Made by a program: the position numbers and the translations under genes. A stretch of DNA of 64,000 nt from Chamaecyparis obtusa. Its lineage: Eukaryota; Streptophyta; Pinopsida; Cupressales; Cupressaceae. The notes below the pieces were generated by a model. The model did no database searches and was not told the DNA's origin. It was given only the letters and a program-made list of their open reading frames with translations. Numbering within the stretch: position 1 is the first letter of the stretch; the number at the start of each line of letters is the position of its first letter. The stretch spans positions 171,001 to 235,000 of the forward strand of contig BSBK01003564.1 in assembly GCA_027943335.1 (NCBI GenBank). Reading direction: 5' to 3'. Shown in pieces: positions 9,892 through 22,969 of this stretch.

Positions 9892-12800
9892 CTATAACTC
9901 CTTCTCCCATGATTTCTTAATAGAATCTACCACACTGAGTAGTGTGCATAATCCATGAGATGCTATCTCACATGCTTGGAGGTTCTCAAAGATAAACTTT
10001 TGAAAAGATGTCTTGGCTGAAAGACATTCTTCCAATTTCCCTTCAATAATACTTAACTTCATAGAAGTGTGCTCTCTTAAAATAGTGATTCTTTTCATTT
10101 TCTTGTCCTTTTCATCTTGCAAAATTCTGATTTCATCATATATGTTGCGAATTTTCTTCTCAACATCAGATACCTTCACATTGGGGCTTGAAAGAAAGTT
10201 AGTTTCATTCTGAATTTTTGCTTCCTTCATCTTCATCTTCTGATCTTTTTTTGTTGTCAAGGTTTCTGATTTTGTACACTGGATGTACATGGATTTTCCT
10301 CTTTCCAAATTCTTTCTCAAGTCCTTTATACAGATATCAAGATTGTTGATATTATTCCTAATATTCTGACTAATGTTCAAAAGTGTTTTGGCTTCATAGG
10401 TTGTTTGAGCTTTCACTTTTGCTATATCAGTTAAATTTTTGAATTCACTATCAAAAGTGTTCATCACTTTCTTTGCTTTCTCTAGAGGGTCAACTTCTAC
10501 AATTTGTGTAGTTAGAACACCTTGTAACTTCTCAGTAAGCTCCTTCAGACATCCTTCAAGACTTTTTACTTTCTTATTCTTTCCAATGATCTTGTTCAAG
10601 GATGTGATCAATTCCATCTGATCATCATCATCTACTTCCTTTCCCAAATTTTCAATCATAGATCCAATCTAATTTTTATTTCCAGTCTCAGGAGTAAGAT
10701 TGATATCTTCTTTATTGGAATCAGTTATTGGTTTTTCTATCACTCTAGGCTCTACAACTATGGTCTTTGTTTTGCTCTTCTCCTTTGGTAGTCTCCTTCT
10801 CTTCAAAAGATGAATTGTCAACAAAGTTTTCCAGATTCTTGAATACATTATCATCAGTATCCAAGGTGATCTTAGTTCCTTCTACATTCATGACTTCATC
10901 TTCAATATTTATGGCTGGTGGAGAGGGAATGTCCTCTTGTTCTTTTTCACCTACTTTCTCTACTACAACTGATGGTTCTCCAGCATTCTCTGACATAACT
11001 TTGATGATTGCTTGCTTTGTTTTTGCATTAAATTCTTCATATCTACCTCCCATAATATGAATGGTTCTCTTCTTGGCTCTCAAATGGGTGCTTAAAGCTT
11101 TCATAATTTGACTAAAGTGTGCTTCATCTTTTATAACAAAAAGCTTTCTTACAAGCTTTTCTCTAATAGATGTGTCTTCTTCTGATTCTCTCTTCTTCCT
11201 ATTCACAATTTTATTGTACAAATCATCAGGTATGTTACCCTGAATTGTATCAAACTTCTTATTAGACAAGATCATATGCTTTACCACCATATTTTCTAGA
11301 TTTAATCTCTCTGCATAATCATAGAGATCATAATACTTATTCATTCTTGTAAAGTCTCCATCTTCAATGATCTGCTCATTAAGCTTCTCAACTCTAGGTT
11401 TCCAAGTTTTCTTCTTAATAGAAGTGATATCATCTTTGATTTCTGTAATTTTCCTTGGAACTAGTTGCACTAAAGTTTTCTACCTTTTACCTTGTCCAGT
11501 AGCACTCTCTTTTACTCTTTTGTTAGGTGTGGAGGAAGTGGATCTAGTGGATATCTTTGCTTCTTGATCCTTCTCAATTTCTTCCACTTTCACCTTAACT
11601 TGTGTTTCTTCTTGTTGTGTTGCAATTGATGATAGAGGTGGAACAGACAAAACTTCTTTTTGTCCAATATCTCTAATTGTTGTTGTTGTTTGCTTTGCTA
11701 CCAAGAATTCATGCTCAGTCATCCTTGTATCTTTTAGAATTTTCTTGATAGTACTCTCAACTCTCTTCTTTGACTGCTTCTCTTAAAGTAAGGTCTTTGT
11801 GGAGTTAAAGTTCTCCTCAAAGGTTCCAAACTTGTTACAGTGAGTGTCCAACTTGCACTTAAGTAACCTACTCACATACTCTTCTGTCTCTACCTCAGAT
11901 ATCTCATAGCCAAGAGGGTCTATGAGTTCTATTCTAGGTTATATTGCTTCAATGTAGGTAATGTCAGTATCAACCATGAAACATATCTCATTTTTATACT
12001 TCTCCACAAGAGACTGTGGGATCCTTGATCTGCTAGACACTTTATCCTGAAATGTCTTGATTACCAGTACTGCACTCTCATTCACTTTATCAATAACATG
12101 CCTTCTATACACTAGTTTAATCCTTTCCATTGTAGTTTGGCCATCATTCTAGTCATTTCCAATGGTGTAAGGAAATATTCTCAATAGATGAAAAAACATA
12201 TAGGTGATTAAGGATGAGAATCTAAACTATGTATTCTTAGTTTTCTTAATCTTTTCCAAATTCTCAAATAGTTGAATTCTCAAAATCTCACACATATCAA
12301 CTTGTAATTTATCAACACACATAAGATAAGCTACATGTATCATTCCAACAGCCATGTCATCCTCTCTTGAGTTTGCACAAAACCTAGTGGTTAGGATCTT
12401 ACATAAGTATCTAACATCATCTTGTTGAATCTTACTAGTCACAATTCCTCTACCATTATAGGATGAATTTGTGTTTTCTATGACTATTTTCCTCATTTTC
12501 TTCTCATTTAAAGGAATGGCTCTAGTTTTAGATAGTCCATTAACTTCATGAATCAAACTAGTTGTGATATATATCACTCTATCTTCTAACCAAAACTTCC
12601 CACTATGAATTCTGCTTAGAATTATCTTAGTACATTCTTCATTATCAAATTCATACTATAATGCATACTTAATGATCTCATTATCTTTCAAATGTTCAAA
12701 TCCTTCTTTCAATGCCATGTCCTGATTGTAGATCTTCTGATATTCCTTGGTGAAATCACTATCACTGATAGTCTCTAGTTTGCATTAAAGATAACTTCTA

Positions 12801-13273
12801 ACATTCTCTAGATGTAAAACTCTATTTGGTACGGATGATAAAGCTAACCTAGGATCATCTTCCAAGGGTTCTACTGGTTCCCTTTTCATCTTACATCTAT
12901 TTTTATCTCTGACATTGTGAATTAAAGAAACATCCATGATTTCCTCTAATTCCTTTACTGATTTAAAGATCTGCCAAGTAAAATACCTCGATTTCATGAT
13001 TTAGGGCTTGCGTAGATTCGACACAAAATTCTTCTCTAAATCCTTGCAAAATGCTTCCAATCACTACACTTTGATCTCCTTAACACTTGAATTCACTTTG
13101 ATGATAAAATAATACTGATCATGACCCTTTATTAATTCAATCTCACTTATATCTGACGTCACATTCAATTCTTTTGCCACTTCTTTCCAAAAAGTTGATT
13201 ATGCTAACCTGCAAAACTTAAAACTTCTTGCGATCTCGCAAAACATAATATTTTTCTTTGTTCTCTTAACCAT
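9892..13273 (-). pseudogene. Family-A ORF2 of E1, unrecognised protein
   Basis: About 1,120 codons read from ATG at 13271-13273 to the stop at 9892, broken by several stops and shifts into open pieces. No known domain is recognised. In order: a conserved N-terminal region; a segment with DRVI-x-I, LIHEVNGLSKTRAIPLNEK and SSYNGRGIV; the core ICFMVDTD near 11950; a Lys/Glu-rich acidic middle; and a C-terminal helical region (SVVDSIKKSWEKE) starting EKKIRNIYDEIRILQDEK. It is colinear with ORF2 of E2 and E5. Role unknown; its place after a Gag-like ORF resembles the accessory or env-like ORFs of some plant retroelements, but no membrane segment or signal peptide was seen. Confidence 0.7.
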
Positions 13274-13381
13274 AGCATTAGAACATCATATAATACTTTT
13301 CATTAACTACACAAGACTCAATTCATCATATATCTACTTCTACACTAATCTAAGTTCCTATTCTACTGCAATTTTCATAAA

Positions 13382-13936
13382 TTAAGTACTTTGAGATGGG
13401 TCAGGTAAAGATTCATTCTTACCTTTCAATACTTCACCTTCCTGATTACCTTCAATGTTGAATATGTCTCATTGATATGTGCTTTTGATAAAATTTAGTT
13501 CATCTGAATTACTACAGCATCCTTTTTGACTGTTACTTGCATCTTCATTTCTTCTTGCATGACCTCTAGGTTTAGGATTGGTATGAAAAACTCTACTATT
13601 CATTCTGCAAAACCTTGCTGTGTATCCAATCTTGTTGCATATCTAACAAAATATTCCATTGTTCCCATATCTTGGTCCAAGCTAATTGATCTGTGATCTA
13701 CAATTTCTAGCAATGTGTCCAACCTTGTTTCATCTATAACATATTACTCCATTTCTTCTATTCATATCTTTAGTATGTTTCTTTTCTACATTGTTAGTAT
13801 ACCTAAACATTCTACTACTATTATTATTCTCAATAAATTTAGGTTTCCTGCATTCAATAGCTCTATGTCCAAAACCATGACAATTATAACAATAACCATT
13901 AAGAGGTTTGAATTGCTTACCTATGCAATCTCTCTT
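13382..13936 (-). pseudogene. Family-A ORF1 of E1, C-terminal part (CCHC knuckles)
   Basis: This is the 3' part of ORF1, cut by E2; the 5' part is at 21151-21874. It contains knuckles CYNCHGFGHRAIEC and a following Cys/His block near 13690-13740, then a Ser/Asn-rich tail ending at a TAA at 13382-13384. Some knuckle positions are lost to substitutions or stops. The knuckles would bind RNA, as in Gag nucleocapsid. Confidence 0.75.
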
Positions 13937-13941
13937 CATAT

Positions 13942-14952
13942 TGTTAGAAATAGGGAATACTAAGAGGGGGGGTGAATCAATATTCTACAAACTTTATCTT
14001 TTTCCCAATTATGGATATAACAAATTATCTTTATACATGCATAACATAAGAAGCTAAACAACATGCATAACATTAAAGAACTCATAACACATTATTTGTT
14101 CTCGAGGAAACCCTGGCCAAGGGAAAACCTTGGTGGGGATGGTACCCACAAAGATCCACTAATAAAAAGTATCATGTTAAGGATGTTGACCCTGTTAGGA
14201 GTCTATTACAAGCATATAGTGTATCGGTCCTGATTAAGGGACTATAGGCCTTCTTAGAAGCCTCAACCCTAGTAGGAGTTGTAAAACAAAATGTGATTAC
14301 TAGATGAGCCCACTACCCAAAAAAGTAATGTACCATATACACTGATTACAAAATAGGCTAAGGTACATAACCTTATACTTCTTGCATCAATATCACTTCA
14401 TTGTTGTTTCACTATCACTATTACATATGCTTCATATACTTCACATCATACTTCTACAATTACTTGATGCTTGTATGCCAATTACTGTACTTTACAATTA
14501 CAATTACAATTACATTTATACCAATAGCTTTATCAAATAGTTAACATCTAGGATGTCATCCCTTTATATTGTTAAGTCATTATTTTGATAAACAAAATAA
14601 TCCCTTAACTCTTTACTAGTTCTATCTTCATATTATGTCATGTCATCTTTACACTGTCTTCAATAAAACTATCATAACTTATTCCGTACATGTCGTACTA
14701 ACTTGCACTCTGAGATGGGTGATCAATAGACATTAGAGAGTCTATGTTCAAGTGTGCAAGCACTGAAATTACTCTAGTCAACATCGCAAACAAAAACTAT
14801 ATCCAGGTTCACTGATAAAACATTGTCTCACACTTAGACAAATTTTCAATGCGCTCTGTCATACTTGTTCTCTAACTTGTGTGATCTTGATGAGGATCAT
14901 ATGTTTCCATAATGACAACATCTATGTAACCAACTCAGCCAAATTTCCAACA
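13942..14952 (-). repeat. E2 3' LTR
   Basis: It begins TGTTAGAAATAGGGAATA and ends TTTCCAACA, abutting ATCTCCCCCTTTG (a polypurine tract on the minus strand). The same length as the other E2 LTR. Boxes of the CCTGTTAGGAG type lie at 14165-14285. Confidence 0.95.
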
Positions 14953-15180
14953 ATCTCCCCCTTTGTCATTGGTGGCAACATATGAGAAAATTGGCTAAGT
15001 CTACAACTCAAACTCTCAAAAATGTTCAAAACTATGGCCATAGTATAAAATACATACTATCCTTATAACTCCTCAAAAATTATTTCCTCTAATATAGTAC
15101 TCCCCCTAAGAGTAACAACCCTTATCATATATTATCAATTTTCTTCTATATATCTCTCCCCCTTTGACAACAATGACAAA
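14953..15180 (-). promoter_or_regulatory. E2 polypurine tract cluster
   Basis: Three purine runs on the minus strand: CAAAGGGGGAGAT touching the LTR, CTTAGGGGGAGTA near 15100 and TCAAAGGGGGAGAGAT near 15155. The first and third share a flanking 'CAATGACAAAG / TTGTCAAAG' context, so they look like duplicates of one tract. Confidence 0.8.
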
Positions 15181-15238
15181 ATAAGGTAGGGAGGGTCACA
15201 AAAATGTATCACAAAAATATTATACCTTAATTTGTTTA

Positions 15239-18200
15239 TTACAAATCTAGTAGGCTTGCAACACAATCTACAAAATCTATCTTCATGGCTTCTATCTCCT
15301 TCTCTGATAATTTCTTAATGGAATCTACCACATTGAGTAGTGTGCTCAGTCCATAAGAAGCAATTTCACATGCTTGGAGGTTTTCAAAGTTAAATTTCTT
15401 AAAAGATGTCTTTGCTGAAAGACAATCTTCCAACTGTTCTTCAATTATGCTCAACTTCATAGAAACATTCTCTCTCAAAAGAGTATATCTTCTTAGTTTC
15501 CTATCTTTCTCATCTTGTACAATTCTGATTTCATCATACAGTTTTCTAACTTTCTTCTCAACATTACAGACCTTCACATTGGGGTTAGATAGAAGGTTTG
15601 TTTCATTTAGAATCTTTGCTTCCTTCAATTTTATCTTCTGATCTTCCTCAGTTGTCAAAGTCTCTGATTTTGTACACTGTATGTACAAAGATTTTCTTGT
15701 TTCCAAGTGTTTCCTCAAAACCTTGATACAGATATCAAGAGTACTAATATCATTGTTGATGTACCGACTGATGTTCAATAACATTCTAGCCTCATAGTCT
15801 GCTTATGCTTTCACTTTTGCAATATCAACTAGGTGTGTGAATTCATTATCAAAGGTACTCATTACCTTTTTTGCGTTCTCCATAGGGTCTGCATCTAAAA
15901 TTTGTGTGGTCACAATACTTTGTAACTTCTTATTTAATTCCTTCAGACATCCTTCAAGAATCTTCACCTTCTAATTCTTACCAATTATTTTGTTTAAGGA
16001 TGTAGTCAGTTCCAACTGATCATCATCATCTACTTCTTTTCCAAAATGCTTAATCATAGAGCCAATTTGAGTCTTCTTTCCAGTCCCAAGAGTAAGATTG
16101 ATATCTTCTTTGGTGGGAAGGGGAGATTGTTCTTCTACAATTGGTGGTTCCACAACTGTGGTCTCTATCATTTCTTCTTCTTTTTTAGCTTCTTGTTCCT
16201 CAAAGGCTGAATTGTCAACAATGTTCTCCAAATTCTTGAATACATTTTCATCAGTATCCAAGGTGATTTGTGTACCTTCTACATTCATTGTTTCATCTTC
16301 AATGTTAATAGCTAGAGAAGAGGGAATGTCCTCTTGTACTTTCTCACCTACTTGCTCTGCTACAACTGATGATTCTCCAACATACTCTTCCATAACCTTG
16401 ATAATTTCTTGTTCAGTCTCTAAATTTACTTCTTCATACCTACCTCTAATAATTTGAATTGTTCTCCTTTTGGTTCTAAAATGGGTACTTAGGGCCTTCA
16501 AAATCTAGTTGAAATGAGCTTCATCTTTTATCTCACAAAGCTTCCTCACTAGCTTTTCTCTGCTAGTTGTCTCTTCATCTGATGCTCTCTTCTTTCTATT
16601 CATAATTTTTTTATAAAGACCATCAGGTATTTATCCTTGAATAGTATCAAACTTCTTTCCAGTCAAGATCATATGCTTCACAACTACATTCTCTAGATTA
16701 AGTCTATCATTATAATCATAAGGATCATAATATTTGTTCATTCTTGCAAAGTCACCATTCTCAATAATCTGCTCATTAAGATTTTCAAATTTTGGTTTCC
16801 AAGCTTTCTTCTTTGTAGTGACATCATCTTTAACCTCTGCAATCTTTCTTGGAATAGGCTGCACTAGAGTTTTATGCCTTTTCCTCATCTAGTGGTGCTC
16901 TCCTTAACTCTTTTGCTAGGTGTGGAGGAAGTGGATCTAGTAGAAATCTTTGTTTCTATGTCCTTCTCAGGTACTTCCACTTTCACCTTTACTTGTGGTT
17001 CTTCCCATGGCACTGCAATTGATGATAAAGGAGGGATAGACAAAACTTCCTTTTGTCCACTCTCTCTGATTGCTGCTGCTATCTACTTTGCTACCAAAAT
17101 ATCTCTCTCTATCATTCCTATATCCTTTAAGATTTCCTTAATGGTTCTCTCAACTCTCTTCTTAGACTATTTCTCTTCAATTAGAATCTTTGCAGAGTTG
17201 AAGTTCTCCTCAAAGGTTCCAAACCTATTACATTGAGTGTCCAACTTACACTTCAATAGTCTGCTAACATACTCTTCAGTTCCTACTTCAGATATTTCAT
17301 AGCCAAGAGGGTATATGAACTCTATTCTAGGCTCTACTGCTTAAATATAGGCCAGGTCAGTATCCACCATAAAACATATATCATCTTTGTATTTTCCAAC
17401 AAGAGACTTAGGGATCCTTGATTTGCTAGACACAATATTTTGAAATGTCTTAATAACAAGTACTACACTCTCATTAACACTGTCAATAACATACTTTCTG
17501 TATACTACATTAATCCTTTCCATTGTAGTATGTCCATCATTCCAATCATTTCCTATGGTGTAAGGAAATCTCCTCAAAAGATGAAAGAACATGTATGTGA
17601 TTAGGGATGAGAACCTAAACTATGTATACTTATTTTTCTTGATCTTCTCCAAGTTCTCAAACAATTAAATTCTAAGAATTTCACACATATCAACTAGTAC
17701 CCTATCAACACACATAAGATAAGCTGCATGTACCATTCCAGCTACCATGTCATCTTCTCTTGAATTAGCACAAAAATTAGTAGTTAGGATCTTGCATATG
17801 TATCTCACATCAAGTTGTTTGATCTTGCTAATCACAATTCGTCTACCATTATAGGATGAATTAGTGTTGTCAATGAATATTTTTCTCATGTTTTTCTCAT
17901 TAAAAGGAATAGCTCTAGTCTTAGATAATCCAGTGACTTCATGAATCAAATCAGCTATAATATCTATCACTCTATCCTCTAGCCAAAACTTTCCATTATG
18001 AATTCTGCTCAAAATGATCTTAGTGCATTCTTCATTATCAAATTCATACTGTAATCCATATTTGACAATTTCATTATGTTCCAAGTATTCAAAACCTTGT
18101 TTCAGTGACATATCCATATTGTACATCTTCTGATATTCATCTATAAAATCACTATCATTTACTGTCTCTAATTTGCATCCAAGATAACTCCTAATATTCT

Positions 18201-18667
18201 CTAAATGTAAAACTCTATCTGGTACGGATGATAATGGAAACCTAGGGTCTTCTTCAAATGGTTCTAGTGGTTCCCATTTTAGTTTAGGTCTATTATTGTC
18301 TCTGACATTTTTTACTAATGAAACATCCATGACTTCTTCAAATGCCTTTACTAATTCAAAGATTTGTCAAGTAAAATACCTCATTTTCATGATTTTAGGG
18401 GTTGCGTAGATTCGGCATACAATTCTTTTCCAAATCCTTGCAAAATGCTTTCTATCACTGCTCTTTGATCTCCTTGACACTTGAATTCACTTTGATGATC
18501 AAATAATACCGATCATAACCTTTTATTAATTCAATATCACTTAGATCTAACATCGCATTCAATTCTTTTGCCGCTTCTTTCCAAAAAGTTGTTTCTGCTA
18601 TCCTGCAAAACTTAAAACTTTTTGAGGTCTCACAAAACATAATATTTTTTTTTGCCCTCTTAACCAT
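15239..18667 (-). pseudogene. Family-A ORF2 of E2, unrecognised protein
   Basis: About 1,142 codons from ATG at 18665-18667 to the stop at 15239; the best-preserved minus-strand family-A ORF2, in long open blocks (17665-18330, 15971-16501, 15239-15784). Landmarks: an N-terminal block with FWKEAAKELNAML; LSSVPDRVLHLENIRSYLGC; LIHEVTGLSKTRAIPF; KYKDDICFMVDTD near 17350-17400; a Pro/Thr/Lys-rich linker; DDDDQLELTTSLNKIIGKN; and a long C-terminal helical part. No enzyme motif, membrane segment or zinc site was seen. The ICFMVD core is shared with family B. Function unknown. Confidence 0.75.
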
Positions 18668-18776
18668 AGTATTAGAATATCATAAAATACCTTGCATTAA
18701 ATGGACAAGACTCAATTCATCATATATCTAGTTCTATACTAAATCTAAGTTGCTATTCTACTGCAATTTAGATGAA

Positions 18777-20063
18777 TTAAGTACTTTGAGATAGGTCAGG
18801 TAGAGATTCATTCTTACCTTTCAATACCTCACCTTTCTAATTACCTTCAATGTTGAATATGTCTACTTGATCTATGATTTTGATAAACTTCACTTGATCT
18901 GAATTACTACAACATCCTTTTTGATTATTACTAGCATCTTCATTTCTTCTTAAATGATTCCTGGGGTTAGGATTAGGATAAAAAACTCTATTGTTCATTC
19001 TGCAAAACCTTTCTGTATGTCCAATCTTGTTGTATATCTAACAAACAATTCCATTGTTTCCATATCTTGGTCCAAGTTGATTGATTTGTGATCTGTAGTT
19101 TCTAGCAATGTGTCCAACCTTGTTGCATCTATAACATACTACTCCACTTCTTCTATTCATATCTTTAGTAGGTTTCTTATTTGCATTGTTAGTATTCCTA
19201 AACATTCTACTACCATCATTATTCTCAATAAATTTAGGTTTCCTACAATCAATTTCTCTATGTCCAAAACCATGACAATTGTAACAATAACCATTAAGAG
19301 GTTTAAATTGTTTACATGTGCAATCTCTGTTCATATGACCAATAGTATTACAAGAAAAACATCTACCTTTGAATTCTCTTTGCATACCTTTGGGTGATTC
19401 CTCATGCTTTGGTGATTCTTCTTCTTTAGGTGTATCTTTAGATTTGTTGATTTCATCAGGCTTCTTCTCATCCATGCTTTTAGATATCCTCAGATCTGGT
19501 TCCTTCCCTTCATCATTTGCTTTGAAAGTGTTGAATCCAAGACCAGTCTTATCATACAATGGTTTCTCATAGGATATTTGTTCATCAATCTTCTCACTAA
19601 TTGAATATAACCTTTCAAGTTGTTGTTTGGATTAAGTCAATTCACCTTTCACAATCTTATTGTATTTCTCAAGTTCATCATACTACAAATTGACTTTCTG
19701 AAGTTCAGATGTTACTTTGGAAAGTTTAGATTTCAGTCCTTCATTTTTAGTCTTTAGACTTTCATTCTTAGATTTCAGATTTGCTTCATTCTTTCCATTT
19801 CCATCTTTCAAACTAAGTTTCAAATTTTCTATCTTCAATTCATGCTTAAGGATCTCATTTTATTTTTCCATATTGTCATCACAATCTTCAATAAAAACTT
19901 TGGATTCTTTTTTAGATCTCAGATCTTCCAATTTGTTTTTCAGTTTCTCAATGAGGCTCTTTGCATCATCATACATTCTTTTCAAAGTATCTTTTTCAAT
20001 AGTAAGCAAGTCAATCTATTCAAAAGCTTCTTCAAGATTCTTCTTTAGTTGATCCATACCCAT
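18777..20063 (-). pseudogene. Family-A ORF1 of E2, coiled coil plus CCHC array
   Basis: About 429 codons, starting at MGMDQLKKNL just after the primer site. The N-terminal half is a Leu/Glu/Lys-rich coiled coil. The C-terminal half has four knuckle positions: CFSCNTIGHMNRDC, CYNCHGFGHREIDC, CYRCNKVGHIARNY (last Cys lost) and a fourth ending GHTERFC that has a stop and a Cys-to-Tyr change. No capsid-type Gag domain was recognised. An in-frame TAG at 19683-19685 is shared with E1 and E5. Probably an RNA-binding, Gag-like protein. Confidence 0.8.
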
Positions 20064-20120
20064 AGAGATCTTACTCAAGCTTCTTGGCTTTCCCTGAATG
20101 ATTCTTTTTTTAGTAACTAA

Positions 20121-20132
20121 GCTCTGATACCA
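20121..20132 (-). other. E2 primer-binding site
   Basis: The minus strand reads TGGTATCAGAGC, complementary to the 3' end of plant initiator tRNA(Met), two bases from the 5' LTR edge. Confidence 0.92.
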
Positions 20133-20134
20133 AT

Positions 20135-21145
20135 TGTTAGAAATAGGGAATACTGAGAGGGGGGGCTGAATCAATATTCTACAAACTTTATCTTTTTCCC
20201 AATTATGGATATAATAGATTATCTTTATACATGCATAACATAAGAAGCTAAACAACATGCATAACAATAAAGAACTCATAACACATTATTTGTTCTCGAG
20301 GAAACCCTGGCCAAGGGAAACCCCCGGTGGGGATAGTACACACAAAGATCCACTAATCAAAAGTATCTTGTTAAGGATGTTGACCCTGTTAGGAGTCTAT
20401 TACAAGCATATAGTGTATCAATCCTGATTAAGGGACTATAGGCCTTGTTAGAAGCCTCAACCCTGTTAGGAGTTGTAGTACAAAATGTGATTACCAGATG
20501 AACCCACTACCCAAACAAGTAATGTACAATATAAACTAACTAAAAAATAGCTTAAGGTACACAACCTTATATTTCTTGAATCAATATCACTTCGCTACTC
20601 TTTCACTATCGCTATTACATATGCTTCATATACTTCGCATCATACTTCTACAATTACTTGTTGCTTGTATGTTAATTACTGCACTTTACAATTACAATTA
20701 CAATTTAATTTATACCAATAGCTTTATCAAATATTTAGCATCTAGGATGTTGTCCCTTTATATTCTTAAGTCATTATTTTGATAAACAAAATAATCCCTT
20801 AACTCTTTACTAGTTCTATCTTCATATTCTATCCTGTCGGTTTTACACTGTCCTGGTAAAACTATCATAACTTCTTTCGTACATGTCATACTAACTTTCC
20901 CTCTGAGATGGGTGATCAATAGGCATCATAGAGTATATGCTCAAGTGCACAAGCATTGAACTTACTCCAGTTGATGTCGCAAACAAAAACTGTATCTAGG
21001 TTCACTGGTAAAACACTGTCTCATAGTTAGACAAATTTGTAATGCGCTCTGTCATACTTGTTCTCTGACTTGTGCAATCTTCATGAGGATCATATGTTTC
21101 CATAATTAAAACATCTATGTAACCAACTTAGCCAAATTTCCAACA
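20135..21145 (-). repeat. E2 5' LTR
   Basis: Direct repeat of 13942-14952, also 1,011 bp, TG...CA. Near its left edge it carries GAGAGGGGGGGCTGAATCA, and boxes of the CCTGTTAGGAG type at 20355-20475. In element orientation these lie close to the LTR 3' end, downstream of any likely transcription start. Confidence 0.95.
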
Positions 21146-21150
21146 CATAT

Positions 21151-21874
21151 GATCAATAGTATTACTAGAAAAACATCTACCTTTGAATTATCTTTGCATA
21201 CCTTATGGTGATTTCTCTTGCTTAGGTGATTCTTTTTCCTTAGGTGTACCTTCAAATTTGTTAATCTCATCAGACTTCTCATCTATGCTTTTTGATATTT
21301 TTAGATCTGGTTCCTTGCTTTCTTCATTTTCTTTAAAAGTGTTGAATCCAAGACCAGTCTTATCATAGAATGGTTTTTTATAAGATATTTGTTCATCAAT
21401 CTTATCACTAGTTGAATATATCCTTTCAAGTTCTTGTTTAGATTGAGTCAGTTCACCTTTCACAATTGCATTGTATTTCTCAAGTTCAACATACTACAAA
21501 TTGACTTTCTCAAGTTTAGATGTTACTTTACCAAGTTTAGATTTTAGTCCTTCATTTTTAGTCTTTAGACTTTCATTCTCAGATTTCAAATTTGCTTCAT
21601 TCTTGCCATTTCCACCTTTCAAACTAAGCTTCATATTTGCTATCTTCAATTCATGCTTAAGGATCTCATTTTATGTTTCTAAATTTTCATCACAATCTTC
21701 AATGAAAACTTTGGATTCCTTTTCAAATTTCAGATCTTCCAACTTGTTTTTCAGTTTCTCAATGAAGTTATTTGCATCATCATATTTTATTTTTAGAGTA
21801 TCTCTTTCATGAGTAAGCATATCAATCTGTTCAAGAGCTTCCTCAAGATTCTTCTATAGTTGATCCATATCCAT
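21151..21874 (-). pseudogene. Family-A ORF1 of E1, N-terminal coiled coil
   Basis: This is the 5' part of E1's ORF1, beginning MDMDQL (ATG at 21872-21874) downstream of the E1 primer site. It encodes a Glu/Lys/Leu-rich coiled coil, then a linker with KPFYDKTGLGFNTFK. It breaks at 21150, where E2 inserted; the knuckle region continues at 13936. TAG at 21494-21496 matches that of E2 and E5. Confidence 0.8.
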
Positions 21875-21931
21875 AGAGATCTTACTCAAGCTGCTAGGCT
21901 TTCCTTGAATGATTCTTTTCTAAGTAACTAA

Positions 21932-21943
21932 GCTCTGATACCA
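21932..21943 (-). other. E1 primer-binding site
   Basis: TGGTATCAGAGC on the minus strand, two bases from the E1 5' LTR. Confidence 0.92.
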
Positions 21944-21945
21944 AT

Positions 21946-22964
21946 TGTTAGAAATAGGGAATACTGAGAGGGGGGGTGAATCAATATTCTACAAACTTTA
22001 ACTTTTTCCCAATTATGGATATAACAGATTATCTTTACACATGCATAACATAAGAAGCTAACCAACATGCATAGCAATAAGACTAAAGAACTCATAACAC
22101 ATTATTTATCCTTGAGGAAACCCTAGCCAAGGGAAAACCCTAGTGGGGATGGTACCCACAAAGATCCACTAATCAAAAGCATCTTGTTAAGGATGTTAAC
22201 CCTGTTAGGAGTCTATTACATGCATATAGTGTCTCAGTCATGATTAAGGGACTATAGGCCTTGTTAGAAGCCTCAACCCTGTTAGGAGTTGGTAGTACAA
22301 AAGTGATTACCAGATGAGCCCACTACCCAAACAAATAATGTATAATATTTACTGATTGAAAAATTAGGTCAAGGTACATAACCTTATGCTTCTTGCATCA
22401 ATATCTTTTCACTTCTCTTTCACTATCGCTATTACATACATTTGTTCCTTTCATCATATTATCCTTCTTACAATTTACAATTATATTTATACAAGTTATT
22501 AAGATTAATAAATTTCCAGTCAGCTATAATATTACAAAATAAATTTATCCAAGGGTTAAAATCTAGGATTTCATCCCTTTATATTTTTAAGTCATTATTT
22601 TGATAAACAAAATAATCCTTTAACTCTTTACCAATTTTGTCCTGTCGGCTTAACACTGTCTTTAGAAAAACTATCATAACTTCTTTCGTATATGTCGTAC
22701 TGACTTTCACTCTGAGATGAGTCTTCAATAGTCACCATTGAGTCTATGTTCAAGTGCACAAGCACTAAACTTTCAACTTACTCTAGTCAACATCGCAAAC
22801 AAAAACTATCTTTAGGTTCACTAGTAAAACCACACTGTCTCATACTTAGACAATTTCGCATTGCGCTATGACATACTAGCTCTCTGACTTGTGTGAACTT
22901 CATATAGATCATATGTTTCCATAATGACAACATCTATGTAACCAACTCAGCCAAATGGCCAACA
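21946..22964 (-). repeat. E1 5' LTR
   Basis: It starts TGTTAGAAATAGGG and ends GGCCAACA. Homologous to 8536-9560 with small indels (1,019 versus 1,025 bp). AAAAC at 22965-22969 follows it. Confidence 0.93.
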
Positions 22965-22969
22965 AAAAC

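Larger units (their letters stand above)
13942..21145 (-). mobile_element. E2: family-A non-autonomous LTR retrotransposon nested in E1
   Basis: Two 1,011-bp LTRs (13942-14952 and 20135-21145) flank an internal region with ORF1 and ORF2 on the minus strand. CATAT at 13937-13941 and 21146-21150 is a perfect 5-bp target duplication. Removing the element and one duplication restores the continuous ORF1 of E1, as seen by alignment to E2's own ORF1 at about 19320-19345. Total 7,204 bp. No pol domain was found. Equal LTR lengths and intact TG...CA ends make it younger than E1. Confidence 0.95.
8536..22964 (-). mobile_element. E1: family-A non-autonomous LTR retrotransposon containing E2
   Basis: LTRs at 8536-9560 and 21946-22964 are in direct orientation. 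The flanks AAAAC at 8531-8535 and 22965-22969 are a perfect target duplication inside E3's LTR. With E2 and its duplication removed the element is 7,220 bp. The internal region on the minus strand encodes ORF1 (coiled coil, CCHC) and ORF2 (unrecognised). No protease, integrase, RT or RNase H was found in any frame I read. It shares primer site, polypurine tracts and LTR terminal boxes with Copia neighbours. Confidence 0.9.

Noticed and set aside
10013..11567. Plus-strand Ser/Phe-rich ORFs opposite E1 ORF2, and similar ones opposite E2, E4, E5 and E6 ORFs
   Set aside because: They mirror Lys/Glu-rich minus-strand coding sequence (antisense of AAG/GAA gives Leu/Phe/Ser), show no family motifs and have no conserved start.
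20121..20132. tRNA gene suggested by the tRNA(Met)-complementary 12-mers near LTRs
   Set aside because: Only the 12-nt primer-site complement is present, always two bases from an LTR. There is no cloverleaf.
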